Part shown: positions 12,201-25,789 of the stretch, one piece after another
Layout: every line of letters begins with the position of its first letter
Numbering within the stretch: position 1 is the stretch's first letter
Source of the DNA: Prinia subflava
Taxonomy: Eukaryota > Chordata > Aves > Passeriformes > Cisticolidae
NCBI RefSeq assembly: GCF_021018805.1
Contig: NC_086247.1
Coordinates: 137,061,602-137,125,601, forward strand
Length of the DNA stretch: 64,000 nucleotides
Direction of reading: 5' to 3'
Position numbers and translations under genes: made by a program
Notes under the pieces: generated by a model
The model's database searches: none
Seen by the model: the letters and a program-made list of their open reading frames with translations, nothing else
What the model was told of the DNA's origin: nothing

Positions 12201-15200
12201 TAAAATGCTTTCTACCATTTGGTAACTGAGAATTGCTGTGTTCCATTAGCACAGCCAGTATTCTGCTGCTGCTGGCCCATGAGATATTAACTTTCCCAGC
12301 TTTGAATGATTTTCTGTGGGGAGCTGTGGAAATTTGAGTTCACCGAGTTTTGCAGTGTAACATTTAATCTTTGAGTTCTTCAAAGACATAAAAGTAATAT
12401 GATAAAGATTACAAAATCACTTAGAATTCCTCTGTCTCAAAATAATTGCAGGTTAATAGTAATAAAAATGCATGTATTAATGTTGTTGAAAGAAAATTTT
12501 GGCGGTTTTGGTTTTTTCCCCCTAAAAAGTCTAAACCTGATTGTTAATTTACTTCAGGGCTATGACTTGTGCATACATGAAATGCTTCCTGATTTTGGAC
12601 TTGGATTAAACCAAAACTGAGAAGCATGTTCCTATCCAAAATCTTGGAGCTGGAATCATTCAGGACCTGGTAACTTGATGAAGTGTGCCACCTTAAAATT
12701 GTTCTGGATGAAGAGCAGTCTGTAAAGTGAAATATTAATTTGGAAAGTCTAGGCCACATCAAATCACATATCATGGCCTCAGCTGTGGCTCACCAATTTC
12801 AAGGCCACAAAGAGAAAATACAAATAACTGGTCTGATCACCTACATAATTCAAAGCATAAAATGTCACTCTAATTCCTGCTGTGGAGGAAATTCATCTAT
12901 TCTAAGATCTAAGTAAAAGCTGTCAAGTCTGATAAATTGTAACTGAACTCAGCATCTTAGAGAGAAACCTACCATCTGAAATTACAGAATTACATTGAGA
13001 AATTCCTTAGTTCCTTTGGTAATCACTTTTTTACTCATGTCTGTAACTAGCTCATTCTCTGCTGTTGGGCGGAACAAAGGAGTTGAGTGGATTAAATGTG
13101 TGCTAATGCTGGTCTTTTGTCCATTTCTGCCTTTCTCCTAGTGTGGATTTTTCAAACTGTAATTCTCAACTTGGTGAAAAATGTGCACAGTGATGTGAAA
13201 TGGCTAAATTACAGTAGACTGAAGACTAGCAGGAAATAAAATTACCAGAGAAAAGACAAAGAAAGGAGAGAATATCCCATGGAAAGCACCTCATCTTGTA
13301 ATATAGTGAATATTGCAACTTCTTTGCCAATGGGCAGATGTGGTGCGTATCAACTGAGATAATTACGTAGCGGTGTTGAAATCACCAAAGTTGTTAAAGT
13401 TCAATTGAGAACAGAATTTGGCCACTTACGGTCTATTTTTAGCCTATTACTCATACAAAAATACAAAGATGGGTTTAGTTTTCTGAACAGATGTCCTTAA
13501 TGTTTGTTTGAATGGTCCCATCCAAATGTTCTGGAACTTCTGCTCATCATGCAGGGTATTTCTTGAAGCTCTAATTGCTAAACTCTTGGATAGGGAGAAG
13601 GATGTTAGGGCTTGCAATGCAAGTGTGAATTTAAGACTGCACAACCAACCTGTATTTTGACCTGGGAATTGTGGACAAGGTGACAGGAAGTTATCTCGCT
13701 TATCTCTTTATTGATTCAGGAAGGCTTAGCAAGGCAGGATTTTGAAAGACACATCTCTGACTTTTGAATTTAGCAGGACTCTTCCTTTTCTGCTGTGCTT
13801 AAGTTATTTTTACTTTGTTACTAATTCTCACCTGACCTTTTGGTAACTCTTCTGTTAACAAACTGTTAATTTCTGGATAATGAGCTCGAGAATATTTTGC
13901 AATAGAAAATACTTTGGGAGGGGTTGTTTTTCCTAATGTCACCCATCTCTTTTACACTTCTCTTTCTCTGAAAATCGGATTACAAATGAATGGTTGTGCT
14001 GTAATTCCAGCCTGCACTATGGTGACGCCATTTTTGGTATAGCAAACTACTTTGTCAGAATTAAAAACCTGTAAAGTGGTTTTATAGAGATAACTTCTGA
14101 ATATGACATACTGCAGGTTTCCATAGATTCTTCCAGTTGCAGTGCAGCCCAGCATCTAGGATGTTAAAAGATATATTCAAATATACTCCATTATTCATGT
14201 AACTTTTTATGTTGCAACTGGCTGTGTAAACAAAGTCACAAGATAATCTAATTCTGTATATTTTTGTAGTAAGGAACATAGTATAAAAAGTATTATTTTT
14301 AATTTTCTTCAGAACATGTTTACAATTATCTATGTTTTATGTATACAACCGCTATACATATCTTATATTCTGAGCTGTGTTCTTAAGCAGTGAAAACCAC
14401 TTACAATTTCCTTTTATTTCCAATTTAACAGGACACTGGTCTAGTATCTTAAAGTGTAGACAGATGTCTTTAGCAGTATTTATTTATTTATATTCAAACA
14501 TAATGCCAACAGTTGTGAGTTGAGTTTTGTTAGCTGTGTTGTTTTGGAGAATTTAGATCAGTTATCCTGATCCCTGAATGCAAGGGGGATCTTTAGCGTC
14601 CATGTGTTCAGCAGCCAGGGATAGGCAGAAGGGACTTAGTTTTATCCTCTTATCAAGGCTATAAATAGCTTTATAATTAAAACATACAGCCTATGTGAGT
14701 TGAGGTTCTGAAGTAATTTTGGTGTTGAGTAGTATTGATGTCCTATCATTAGACACATGGTCTGCTAATTATGTCTGATTTGGGCTGTGCCTGGAGTGTC
14801 CTGTAAGTGAGGAGCTGAATTTTGGCCTGGGTTTTATGGAGGTTGTGGATTAATAGAGGCATTAGCACTGCTGTGCAGCAGCTCCCATTTCTGTTGTTGA
14901 TGTAACTCGGGATCTTATCAATTGCCTGCAGAAGCAGCTTGTAAAGGTAGGGTGTGATGCAGGGGATAATAAATGTCCTCACTGTTCACTCGGCATCTTT
15001 CAGTGAGTTTTTACAGAGGGAGTGACAAGAGCTAAGGAAAGAGCAAATTTTATTTCACTGGGAGACCGGAGGGCTCACAGATTGAGCCAAGAGTATGGAT
15101 AAGCCTGAGCCTAATCCAAGTTTTAGCTCCTGAAGCTGCTGAAGTTCTGTTTATCGGTTCTCCTTAAGAATATGTGTGTACTTGCCAAGGTGTAAGGGTG

Positions 15201-15540
15201 TTTTCTCCATTGTTTTCAATCCCAGCTTTACTTTGCAATAGCTCCCGAAGTCTCATAGAAGTTATTCTGGCTAGTGGGAGAAATAATAGCAGGGGAACAT
15301 GCTATTATTGAAGCATCATATTGAAGATGCTTAAATATAAAAGAACACCCAAATTAGGGAAGAGCCACTCTGGCTTAGGAAGCTTGTGCTTTCTTAGAGC
15401 AGCCTGGAGTTGAGTCCTGGCTGTGCTGCCTGGCTGCCTGGCAGGGAGCGTGGGCAGGTGGCTCTGCCTCTGCTACCGCTTGAACCTTTTCCACACGGTT
15501 TGTACACTGGCTGAGAACAGTACCATCGGAACCTGCTTCA

Positions 15541-15870
15541 GCGTGCCCGCATCACACTGGCTTTGACTTTAGCACCACAGTCAGGGAACCAGGAATTGAG
15601 GCCAAAAAGTCTTTGAAGGTCTTAAGGAGCTGGCGTGCAAGCCCAGGTGGGTGTGCTGGTCCAAGCGGCGCTCTGCGCTGCGGCGGCCCCGCGGTGTCAG
15701 CCTGCCCAGAGATGGTGTCTGTGCTGCACTGTGCCCTGCAGCACCAACACACCCACTGGCCCCTGCCGTGGGAGTCCTCCTGGGCTCCAGGAAATGGGAC
15801 TTTATAAATATAAACACTCTTGTGTCCGAAGATTTTGTGCACCTCTAATCGATTGTTTCTCTTTCCGCAG
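15541..15870. promoter_or_regulatory. Intronic CpG cluster followed by a TATA-like sequence
   Basis: Seven CpGs fall within about 32 bp at roughly 15665-15693 (AAGCGGCGCTCTGCGCTGCG then GCGGCCCCGCGG). More lie at 15541-15551, 15633, 15768, 15826, 15850 and 15867, in a region where CpG is otherwise rare. A TTTATAAATATAAA motif follows at 15801-15814. A good splice acceptor (TTTCTCTTTCCGCAG, ending 15870) comes after it, but no convincing exon follows. A cryptic promoter, an enhancer or a chance GC-rich patch are all possible. Confidence 0.3.
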
Positions 15871-17042
15871 ACAGCCCTCAAGCCACTGATTCTAGTAATG
15901 TAGATCAGAAAAAGTAGCAGTATCATGCAGTCACGTATATGCACACAGATTAGCGAGTCACTTCAGCTTGTTTTGTACTTCTGTTTTATGCTTTTCCTTC
16001 TAAGCTGCCTTTAATTGCTGCTTCAAGATAAGTGCTCTGTGGTATGACCTCAAGCTTGTTTCTAAGAGGTAACAAAAAATATGGAAAACCGAGGAACTGA
16101 AGGGAAATATGTCTGTGTCAACTGAAGTAGAAAATCTGCAAGAAGAAGGTCTGAAAATTTCTGTTAGCCAGTGGAAATTTTGCTGATTCACACCTGTCAC
16201 AGGTCTCCTTATGAAGAACATGAGTCAAGGAGACAGATGGAATGTTTTGGCTGTGCAGAGGGACCAGGGGGCTCGGCTTCCTCCACATGACCTGCCTCTG
16301 GAGAGAGCTGGCACTTGGTGTGTTTGTTAACAGGGCCTTTTCAAGTGTATCAGGCTGAGGCACCCTGGAATCAAAACACACACAAGGGCAGGCTGCTGGA
16401 GAAAATGTTAGCAATAGAAATGTCAGGCATTGTTCCACCTGCATCCACAGGAAGACAAACAATTATCTGAATTTAAGTCCAGGGAATTGGCAGATGTTTT
16501 CTAGCAATCCTATGTATGGCAGGCTGAGGCACTGCTGCCCCCAGCCTTCTGTATGTCCCTGCTGTCAGAGACTTACACTCCTGCCACAGGGTGCTGCCAA
16601 GAGATTGTGGGCAGGTGCATTACCTGCATCATCCTGAGCTTTAATGCAAACCCACCTTTACCAGCTGATGATTATAAGGCCATCACTAATTCACCTGTGT
16701 CTGAGGCAGAGCAAACAGCCAGGGCAGCAACATCCTCAGCAGTGGCAGCTGGAGCCAGCCCTGCGGACTGTCAGGCTAAATATTCAAGATAATTAACAAC
16801 AGGTAAGTTCTCCAGGGAACATCTGCAAAACCTGTCTATTTAGTGTGTTTGTGTGCCTCCTTTCCTTGTGAAGCATCTGACCACTGGCAGCCTTTTGCAC
16901 AGCCCTCTGTGTGACTGCCTTTGCTTTAGGCACATGCTGATTGCTGTGCCTTCAAATGTCGATGTGGTCTCAGACAAATGTCAAAATCATGTTGGGGTAA
17001 CAGACTGCTGCTTTTTATTTGAGGCACTGTGACTGTCAACCT

Positions 17043-17110
17043 GATAGACTCCCAGAGTGATTCACCCTGGAAGGCCCTCAGAAGTTCATTTAGATATTCC
17101 TAGTCTTCCC
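17043..17110 (-). mobile_element. Possible very old CR1 tail
   Basis: The order AGACTCCCAGAGTG, CCTGGAAGGCCCTCAGAAG, TTCATTTAGAT resembles the reverse complement of a CR1 3' end (AGAATCACAGAATG, GGTTGGAAGGGACCTC, GATCATCTAGT), but with many differences. Chance resemblance cannot be excluded. Confidence 0.3.
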
Positions 17111-20100
17111 AAGTAAAATGTATTAGCTTTAAACTCTGTGCTGAGGTTTTAAGTGAAGTTGCATTGCTTCATAATGTTAAGACAAATGTGGGCAAATGAA
17201 ACATAAAAAGAAATTTAGGGGAATGGGAAGGAGTTTGAAGAGAAAGTATTTAGAGACAGCCATTGATTAGTCTAGTCCACGAGACAGTGTGATTAAAGGA
17301 CATTGCCAGAACAGCCATGGGTAAGATGGTCAATTTGAAGGAAGAAAAATGAGATTTCTAGTCCCAAATCTGGCAGCAAGGACTAAACCTTGAAGAATAG
17401 AGTGTTTCTAACACTGGAAGCACTCAAAGAGCAGTTTAATGAACAGCAGTGCAGACCCTGTGGGCAGCAGTGAAAAATGAATGAAAATGGAAAAATCTTT
17501 ACATTGTTTAGAAAGGGAGACTGTTGCACATTGTGATTCACGTAGTCCGGGCCACATAGGGTCCATAGATGGGAATTAGCAGCACTTCTGCCATCACATT
17601 TGGGTCGTGACTTTAGATCTTTGCACAGTTTCTGATAAGTAGACTTATAATTTCTAGTTTGTGTGTAAATTATGATAAGCAGACTTGTAAGTTCATGGTG
17701 TTTCAGATTATCGTGACTGATATTTTTACTACCATCGTGTGAAGCATGGTGAATAAATGCCTAACCATGCTGACATCTAAAACCATTGAAATTTGTTATT
17801 CAGTGTGTCATATTTATCCACTTCTGCTGACACCTTTAATGAACTGCAGGTCTTAAAAGTTTTATTTTCCCTGTGGTCACTCATGAAATCATTATTGAAG
17901 GACCCATGGAGTCAAGCAACCAAGTACTTCAACAGAAAACCTAACTCCATTAAATTTCCTATAACAAGAAGAGGAGGAAGCTGTGTCTTAAATGAAAGAT
18001 CTAATAATTATGGCAAGTCACATGTAACTGGTGGATTTCTTTTTTTTCATATATACATATACATGTTGTCTCTTTACTTTTTGATGATATAATTTCACAT
18101 CAGTCCTTGCTCCTCCCCTTCCCAATTCAATCTGCCCCTATGGGAAGCTCCTCTCTAAGTTATATATTTGGAAAAGTAGGACAATTTCAATTCTTCCTCC
18201 CAGAAAGGTGCCTTCTTCTCAAGCTTCTGAGTCATCATGGCTGTGACTCACATGGTTTGCTTTCATGAAGATGAGTCATTCCAAATTTTCTGGCATTAAG
18301 ACTGTCCTACTCTCTATCAGTGTTATCTGCTGTACGCTGGAAATGTTCTGAAGCAGAGTTTGAAGTAAGCAATAGTGAGGTGCAACAAATGAGAGGGAAA
18401 ATCTTCAAGTGGTAGTTTGATTTATCTTCTTAGGGGAGACAGGAAGTGGAAGAAGATGATGGTGATAAAGTATGGATTATTCTGGTGACAATAGCTGATA
18501 TTCTTCCTTGGACTGCCGAGTTCCATGGACAACAGTTCAGGAGACTGTTAAAGAGAAATTCTTTGCAAGTTAACTGTGAGAAAGAGATAGAAAAATCTTT
18601 AAAAGAGGCTGAAATAGCTAATGCCTGAAAGTAAGAAGCCTTTCTACCTTCCAATAGCTGTAGGAAGTATATCAGCAGGTATAGCAAAAGCCAAAGTGTC
18701 CAAACTACAAGAGTAAATATTTACCTTTTTTGAGGTGACATGGTATTTCTTCTCTTCAAAGGACTTGGAGGAGGATGTTAACAACAAAAATGGGTTTTGC
18801 TTTGTTGTCTCTTTGAATCTTCTCCCACCTGGCTTTTTCTCTCCCCTGTCCTTTCTTTGAATGTACTTGAGAGCTTCAGGAGCCTGCAAGGCAAACTGAT
18901 GTAAAGCTGAGGAATTTTGGGTGGCTGAGCTTTACCTCAGCACTGGACGTTGGGAGGTCAGAAGATGCAGCAGAAAGGGCACGGGTTAGGAGGCAGATTT
19001 ATATTCAGTTCCCCATTGTATGACTTCTGGCAAGTCACTGAAGGCAGCAAAGAGGTTTTTTTCTGTCATGCTGAGCCTCCCCAGCATTATGGGCAGCCTT
19101 TTTTATGTTTTCTCATGGAACCTCACCATGCCCCACTCTTTTAATTTAAAACACATCTGGAGGAACAGTTCCAGCTAGTATCCTCATGCTGCAATAGCTC
19201 AGTGATTAAAGCCCTTGGATGAGAAGGAGACCAGATTCCAATATTGTTCTTTCTGAGTTAATATAAAACCACTAGATCAGAGGAGTATCATGCCACCTGG
19301 CTAGTGCTGTTCTTAGGTGGGACATTAACCTTCTTGTGGACTTGTGTAACCAAGGAACCAAGAGTAATCAGAAGTGAGGAACGGGTTGTGGAAAGCTCTG
19401 TTCTGGAGCCAGATGGTCAGAGAACTCACTAGATCTGAAGGAAACTTGTCCTCTTCCTCCTGCATATGTAATTTGTGGGTCTTGTACAGTGACTCTTTAA
19501 TTGTGTTTAATAATACTTCAGCTACATGGCTGAGGAGCCCTCTTACCTCCTTCTGCCCTTCATCTCCTGTCACGTGTGCAGAGGCTGGTGATTGATGCTT
19601 TTTCTTGGGATTTACATGGTGAAGGTTGAACCATTTCAGACAAGAGGGATCTAAATCTTTGTCTTTGTCTTTCTGTGTCCTGTGCAACTGCTCTATTCCA
19701 AAAACAACTAGAAAAATGGTGGGGGGTGGCAGCATGCTCAACTAGGCAAGTGCAGCAGCTGCCTTGGGCAGGGAGCTGCTCCTGTCAGCACCAATGTGCC
19801 TGCCAGGTATAGCTGCAGTGAGGTCAGGAGTACTTAAGTTCTGCACCTTCCTCAGGTGTCAGCATCTGTTCAAGGAGTGTAAAAGCCTGGTGAGCTCTTG
19901 TTAAGGGACACTGTCCACAGACCAAGGGCCTTCAGTACTCAGTGACCCAGGTTCTGACTTCTTTTGCAGGGGATGGGTGTGTGGGTCATTAAGGTTAGTA
20001 ATGGAGTGAATGTTAAGACTGAAATCCACCTGCCATTTCTGGATGTCATCCTGAGTGGACTGAGGTAATGGATACTCAGAGCTGAAGGCTGGGGTAGGTT

Positions 20101-23100
20101 ATTGTCACTGAGATTAAAAAGTTTTCAACAAGATGCTTGAGCTTCCCTGCAGTATTATCTTTTCTTTTGAGCAATCTCTTCAGAAGAAAGCAACAATGGA
20201 ACAAAGAAATATCTTTGCTTAGGAATGTTTGTGCAAAGATAGCAAAACATTTAAAGTAATTTTTAAAAATTACATCATTTTGATTATGTAACAGTTTGCA
20301 TAATTCTTTCTACTATGTACTTGTTTTGTCATGTTTTGGTAGGGGCTTCACAACTTTATGGAAGACAGTTTGAAGGAATTCAGTTTATTCTGAATTAAAG
20401 TTTGTTATTTGTTGCAACATGCATTTTTGTAGTTATTAGACTTCACATCCAACACTTCCAAACATTTGCTGAATTCGAGTCAAACCAGTTGATAGTGTCT
20501 CTTTAAACTTATTGCAGTGCTTTCATCAAGCTAACTAGCACAATAGGCAGTGCCATGAAGAAGCTTAAAACATGCATATTTTATGAGTATTTCAGAGAAC
20601 TGCCACACAAAAAGAGAAGTAGGCTATGTCTACAGCATGATCACTTTGCCTATTGTAACCTTCTCAAGGTTTTTTTTAGATAAAAGGAAAACTGCAGTGT
20701 ATGATCACTGCAGAGCAGGGTCAGAGATCATAAGAAGTGAAAGGAAAACAATGACTTGTGTCTGAGGGCACTTACTTCTTGTCACCTGGGTGCATGCCAT
20801 CTGATCATCAAACTGCTCAGAGCTTTATTCAAGGTTATTGTTGGAGTCATTAAGAACATATTAACACCCAACACTTGTTTCAGGGTTTTGGGGTTCTTTT
20901 TCCTAAATGGTTTGAAATGTTGGCTGGGCGTTTCCTCTTTTTTGTTAACTCTGAAGCCTTGTGACAGCTGGGAACCACACAGGATTCATAAGATATATAT
21001 AGAATCCTTTACTCAGTTTCTGTGAATCCCTGTGAAAACAGCTTTTCCCTTTAATGAGAATGAAGGGAAAGGCTTGCTGGAATGAAATGCAGAAGTTGCC
21101 TGTTTAAAAATAAACCAGCACAGTGTGCATCCTAGAATATTTACAGGTTAATTCAACTATAAAACACCGTTGGGAATAGTAGCTTAGATCTAGCATCACA
21201 CAAGTAAAACCAAGTGTGCAACACACCTTGTGTTTGCTAGGTTGTGTAGAAATACGTGGAGTAGTATTATTTCATATAAATACGTAGGAAGAACTGCAGC
21301 TGTTTTTATCTGTTGGCAAAAGCAGCAGCCAGGGTCAGGGGTGACCTCCACACGAGATGTAGCTGGTGTGTGCAGAGTGCTCTGGGAGCGGGTGGCTGTG
21401 CAGGGAAGCCAGCAGAGCTTGTTCCTGCTGCCAGGGCTGAGTGGTGTCAGGGTCTGTGTGACTTGTGTGGCTGGGAGGGTGAGTGAGCACCTGGTGAGTT
21501 CATGAGGATGTGCAGGATGCTCCTAGTATGATAAAAACTGCAGGCTGCTGAGCATTCAGGCCTAACATTTGTTTCAGATTTCTCATTAAGTGACCTTTGA
21601 AGGACTATTTGCACAGGAGTTTTAGAGGCACTATTAAGATAGCTCTCCCTGGAATTAGTTTCCATTTTGTATTCATTGGCTTTGTTTGTGTGCCATCTTT
21701 TCTTGTTCGTGCTCCTGTCTGGCTGATGATGGCATGTGTGATTATCAGACAGTTTGAGCTGGCTTCCCTCACAGCAGCAAAAATACGTGATTCCAATGGC
21801 ATCTGCTGGGTACTTGTTTCTTTCTTCTGATCTCTGCTGCTTGGTTCAGTCAAAATCCTTTGTGCCCAGGCTTTAGCAGATCTCTGCCTCTTGGAAATGT
21901 ATTTTCCACATCTCGATAGGAGAGCTGTCAGGAGGACTGAGGAGTGCCCTGAGCTGTACACCTTCCTTGCAGCAGCTGTTGAGGCAGGGCATGAACTGTC
22001 CCTGGCTGTGATGGGGTTCAACCAAACAGACCTCAGAAGAAGCCATATTTTAATACTTCACTGTGCTGACCTCTGACACCTTACATGCAGCCAGAGCTGA
22101 CTTCTTGCACAGGGCCTGTGAACCTGGGCTTTGTGCTCTGGATGTGCAGAGTCTTGGATCAGCTCACTGGCAGGGTGAGCTCGAGTTTGCTAGGTCGACT
22201 GCAGTGTGGGCTGGAACAGGACCTTGTTCTTCAGAGTTATCCAAATCATGAAATAATCCTGCAAACCTTCTAATGTGTCCCTCATTTTCAGTGTCCTGCT
22301 CAACTACAGCAGCAAATGAAGCAAAGGTTACTCAGAAAGGAGGCACTGTCAGCACTGCGATTTGTCCCAAATGTCCAGGTCTATCCCCTGTGTCCTGAAT
22401 GAAGAAGAGGCAACAGCCTTAGACAATTACAGAAACTATTGTGTGGTTATTTTGCTTGTCTCAGTGTTTGCTGGGCCCTCCTAAATTTCTCTCTTTGCTT
22501 CTGCTGTGAGATAAAGCAGTCCTGTAAGGGTCACAGAAATACGAATTTCTGGACTGTGGGGTGGAGGTAGAAGATGTGATCAGACAAGCCATCCTAAAAA
22601 GTCTATTGCTATGTAAAAAATAAATTAAAAGAAATCTAGATAATTTAGCTGGAAATGGCAACAGGATACTGCTGGATGTGATTTGTAATGGAACAATCAG
22701 TCATGGAATTCAGAGCAAGTAGATATGTAATATTTATGGTATATAACTTGAGAAAATGGTAGGAAAAGGAGCCAATGCAGGGCATTCAGAAATGCAGCTA
22801 ATGGCAGGGCCATGAAAGGAAAGTCCAGGGAGTCTGCAATGGAGACCAAGGCTGGCATGTCCCCAGGAGTGTCACAAGATGGTCAGAAGGAATGATCCTC
22901 ACCTGCTGGCATCGTGTCCATATTGGTGAGCTGTGTTGGAAAAATCAAAAAACAAAGGGAATGAGAAGAGGGAAGTGAGGCTGCAGTTTGCTTTCCCCAG
23001 CTGACCCAGGAGCAACCTTTGTGACTGATGTCCCCCAGGGGAAGGAAGTGTGACTGAGCAGGGGGGCTCCTGGGAGCCGTGGTACCAGGCTGGGATGGCA

Positions 23101-25756
23101 CACCCAGGGAGTGGTTGCTCCTTCCCATCAAGCAGAAGCTGCAGCAGAGCTGGGGGCAAACTGTTCACAGTTCATGCTGGAATCCTCTGAAGTGTCAGGT
23201 GTATATTGTGTTTGAGACAGACTCATGCCTTCTGCAAGTAAAGCATTCTTAGTATGGGAAGAGGATTTTTTTAGTCTAGAAAACAGCAGAGAGACCAGTG
23301 ATCTCGTGTTTCTGTTGCCTGGCTTCCACGCTCCAGGATCACTGGTTTATATACATAATGCTACTGCTGGCAGTCTAATAATACAGTTGGTAGAATTGTG
23401 TGTGATACATCTATGAGTGAGATGACTTGCTTTGCATCATTTGAATGAGCAGTTTCTCTGAAAGCTTTCTAAGGTGGTGGTCTTGTTGCTGCCACAAATT
23501 GCTCAAATGGCAGGAGACAAACCCCAGCATAACTGTGAAGCATTGAATAGGTAATGCTGGATTTCAGTTTTATGGTGAATAACAGGATGGGTAACAGCTT
23601 CTAGTGGGAATGAGTAGCCAATAATGACAGAAATGATCCTGGGGCAGATTGAAATTATTCCCATATGGTCTGGGAAATATTTGTGGTATCTGTAAATATG
23701 CAATTAATCTTGTGAGGGAAGGAAAAAAGAGAAATAAAAGAAGGAAACTACCACTACTTGAGTAACCTTAGTCTAGCAGTCTAAAGGAGTGATGAAATGG
23801 GAAAGGAGTAAACAACAAACAGTGAAGATGTTATGCAACCAATTATCTAGTAAGGCAAAAAGAAAACAGGATGCTATGAACTATTTTTCTGCAGAAATCT
23901 GTAGTGTCTTCTTGTTAATATCAGTTTAGAGCTTGTTTCAAATGCTGTAGTAAGGCAAGAGGAGTTTTACTATCAACTTTGACTGTATTTGACTTAAATT
24001 CTTTATTGCACAATTTTTTTGTTGTTTTATTTTATGTATACTAATTAGAATTGAAAAAAACCTCTGAAAAATGTACAGGTTTGTTTTAGAAATTGACTTT
24101 TTAGATGTGGGTTTTTTTCTTGGTTTTCTCCACAATGTAATATTCCAAAATCAAGCAGTCTCTGTTTGTTTTCTTGGAACATATTTGTCTTATATGTTCT
24201 GTGCTCTTACAAATCTTATCTCACAAATCTTAGGCATTATCTCACAGCTATTAGGCATTTGTCATTTGGTTTTCATTGTTTGCACTGTTATTTCTTTTGG
24301 TGAACTGTTTAGCTGTTTATATGTGGGAGTTTAAATAATGGAAGATTCATTGAAACTTTTAATCATTCCACAGTATTATGTGAAAAATACTATGAAAAGA
24401 TATCAAATTTCCATTTAATGATTTATAACCATTCTTATGAATAATAAAAATAATGTATATTTGGAATGATAGCTATTTACATTGGTAGAGAGTTAAAGAA
24501 AGCATGACTTCTTATTTATGAGAGCAATACAATGGTCCTAATACAAGCACTTTATTCTAAATAAGTTTTTTTTTTTTGAACTACACAACCTAAAATGAAG
24601 AAGGTATATAAAATTGAAATCCTCTTAAATAATCACTTCTGGAGAAGTATCAGCATTGTGTGCTTTCAGTCCATATCCAATGAGAAATTAAATGAAAAAT
24701 CATGTCATTCCCAGACAAAAAATTCCTCAATTCAGCTGAAAGAGTAAATACATGTCTGCTAATTAGAAATCTTATTAGAGTGTTATTAGAATTTCCCAAT
24801 ACACCAAAAAGCAAATCTTAAGTTCAAACAGAAAGCTAAGCACAAATGTAAATGTATTACCCATATCTTCACTGGAAGAAGTAGCAGCACACAAATCAGA
24901 GACTTCTTTATCTGTCAGTAAGGATAATGGCAAAACCCAAGAGTGATTTTAGTTAACCTTGAACTTTATTTTATTTTTTAAAATATTTTTATTTTGTATA
25001 AAATTACCTTAGTGAATTGACACTTCAGTTCCTATTTTTCTTGCTATTCATGTGTTTCTGTTCTGACATTGAAACTCTTCCTTAGTGAAGGCATCTAATA
25101 ATTGTTAAAACCCTGGAGACTTACTAGGAGGAAAAAGAAAATAGATGTTGCTCTGTCCTAGACTCTGACTTCTATTTCTCTCAGACATCTTTTGACACCA
25201 TTGTTGCAGTGCTTAGGGAACAGCAAAGCAATGTTCCTCACATGTGGGAGAAAGAGTATAGGTTTCTTGCTGTGTGCTTGCTTTTAAACACAGCAAACCA
25301 GAATGTCTTGAATTGAATCCATCAGGAAAACAAGACTAGAAAGTACATTCTTTTGTTCATAAGCGTTTCTCTGTAGGCCATTCTCCTTTTATATCTGTAA
25401 AGTTGCATCTGCAGCCTTGGTAAGGTTGAGGACAGGCTGATGAACAATGTCTCACCAAGGTGCAGCAGTGCCCCAGCTGTGAGGAAATTTCCAGTGATTC
25501 TCAAATTGGTATGATGCAGGTCAAAGCTGCTCAGCTTGCTGTCAAGGCTGCAAAGGTGGCAGATGATGGAACAAATGCTAATGTGTTTTTTGGCTGGGAG
25601 TAGGGCAGTGATACTTACCAAGCTGTTTACGCTGCTTTGTACTGTTTGTGTTATCTTTGGACACTTGGATTTTAGGACAGATCCTTTTATACTGCAGGCA
25701 AGTGACATCTCTGTTTGGGAAGGGTTCATGAAGAAACAATTATGGCACTTATTAGT

Positions 25757-25758
<2 letters not shown>

Positions 25759-25786
<28 letters not shown>
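25759..25786 (+). repeat. T28 homopolymer
   Basis: A run of 28 T followed by AAGGAGAG. No attached element was recognised on either side. Confidence 0.95.

Positions 25787-25789
<3 letters not shown>

Noticed and set aside
15552..15944. 130-codon open frame on the - strand over the CpG cluster
   Set aside because: GC-rich sequence has few stops. Overlapping frames of similar length occur on both strands and none resembles a protein.
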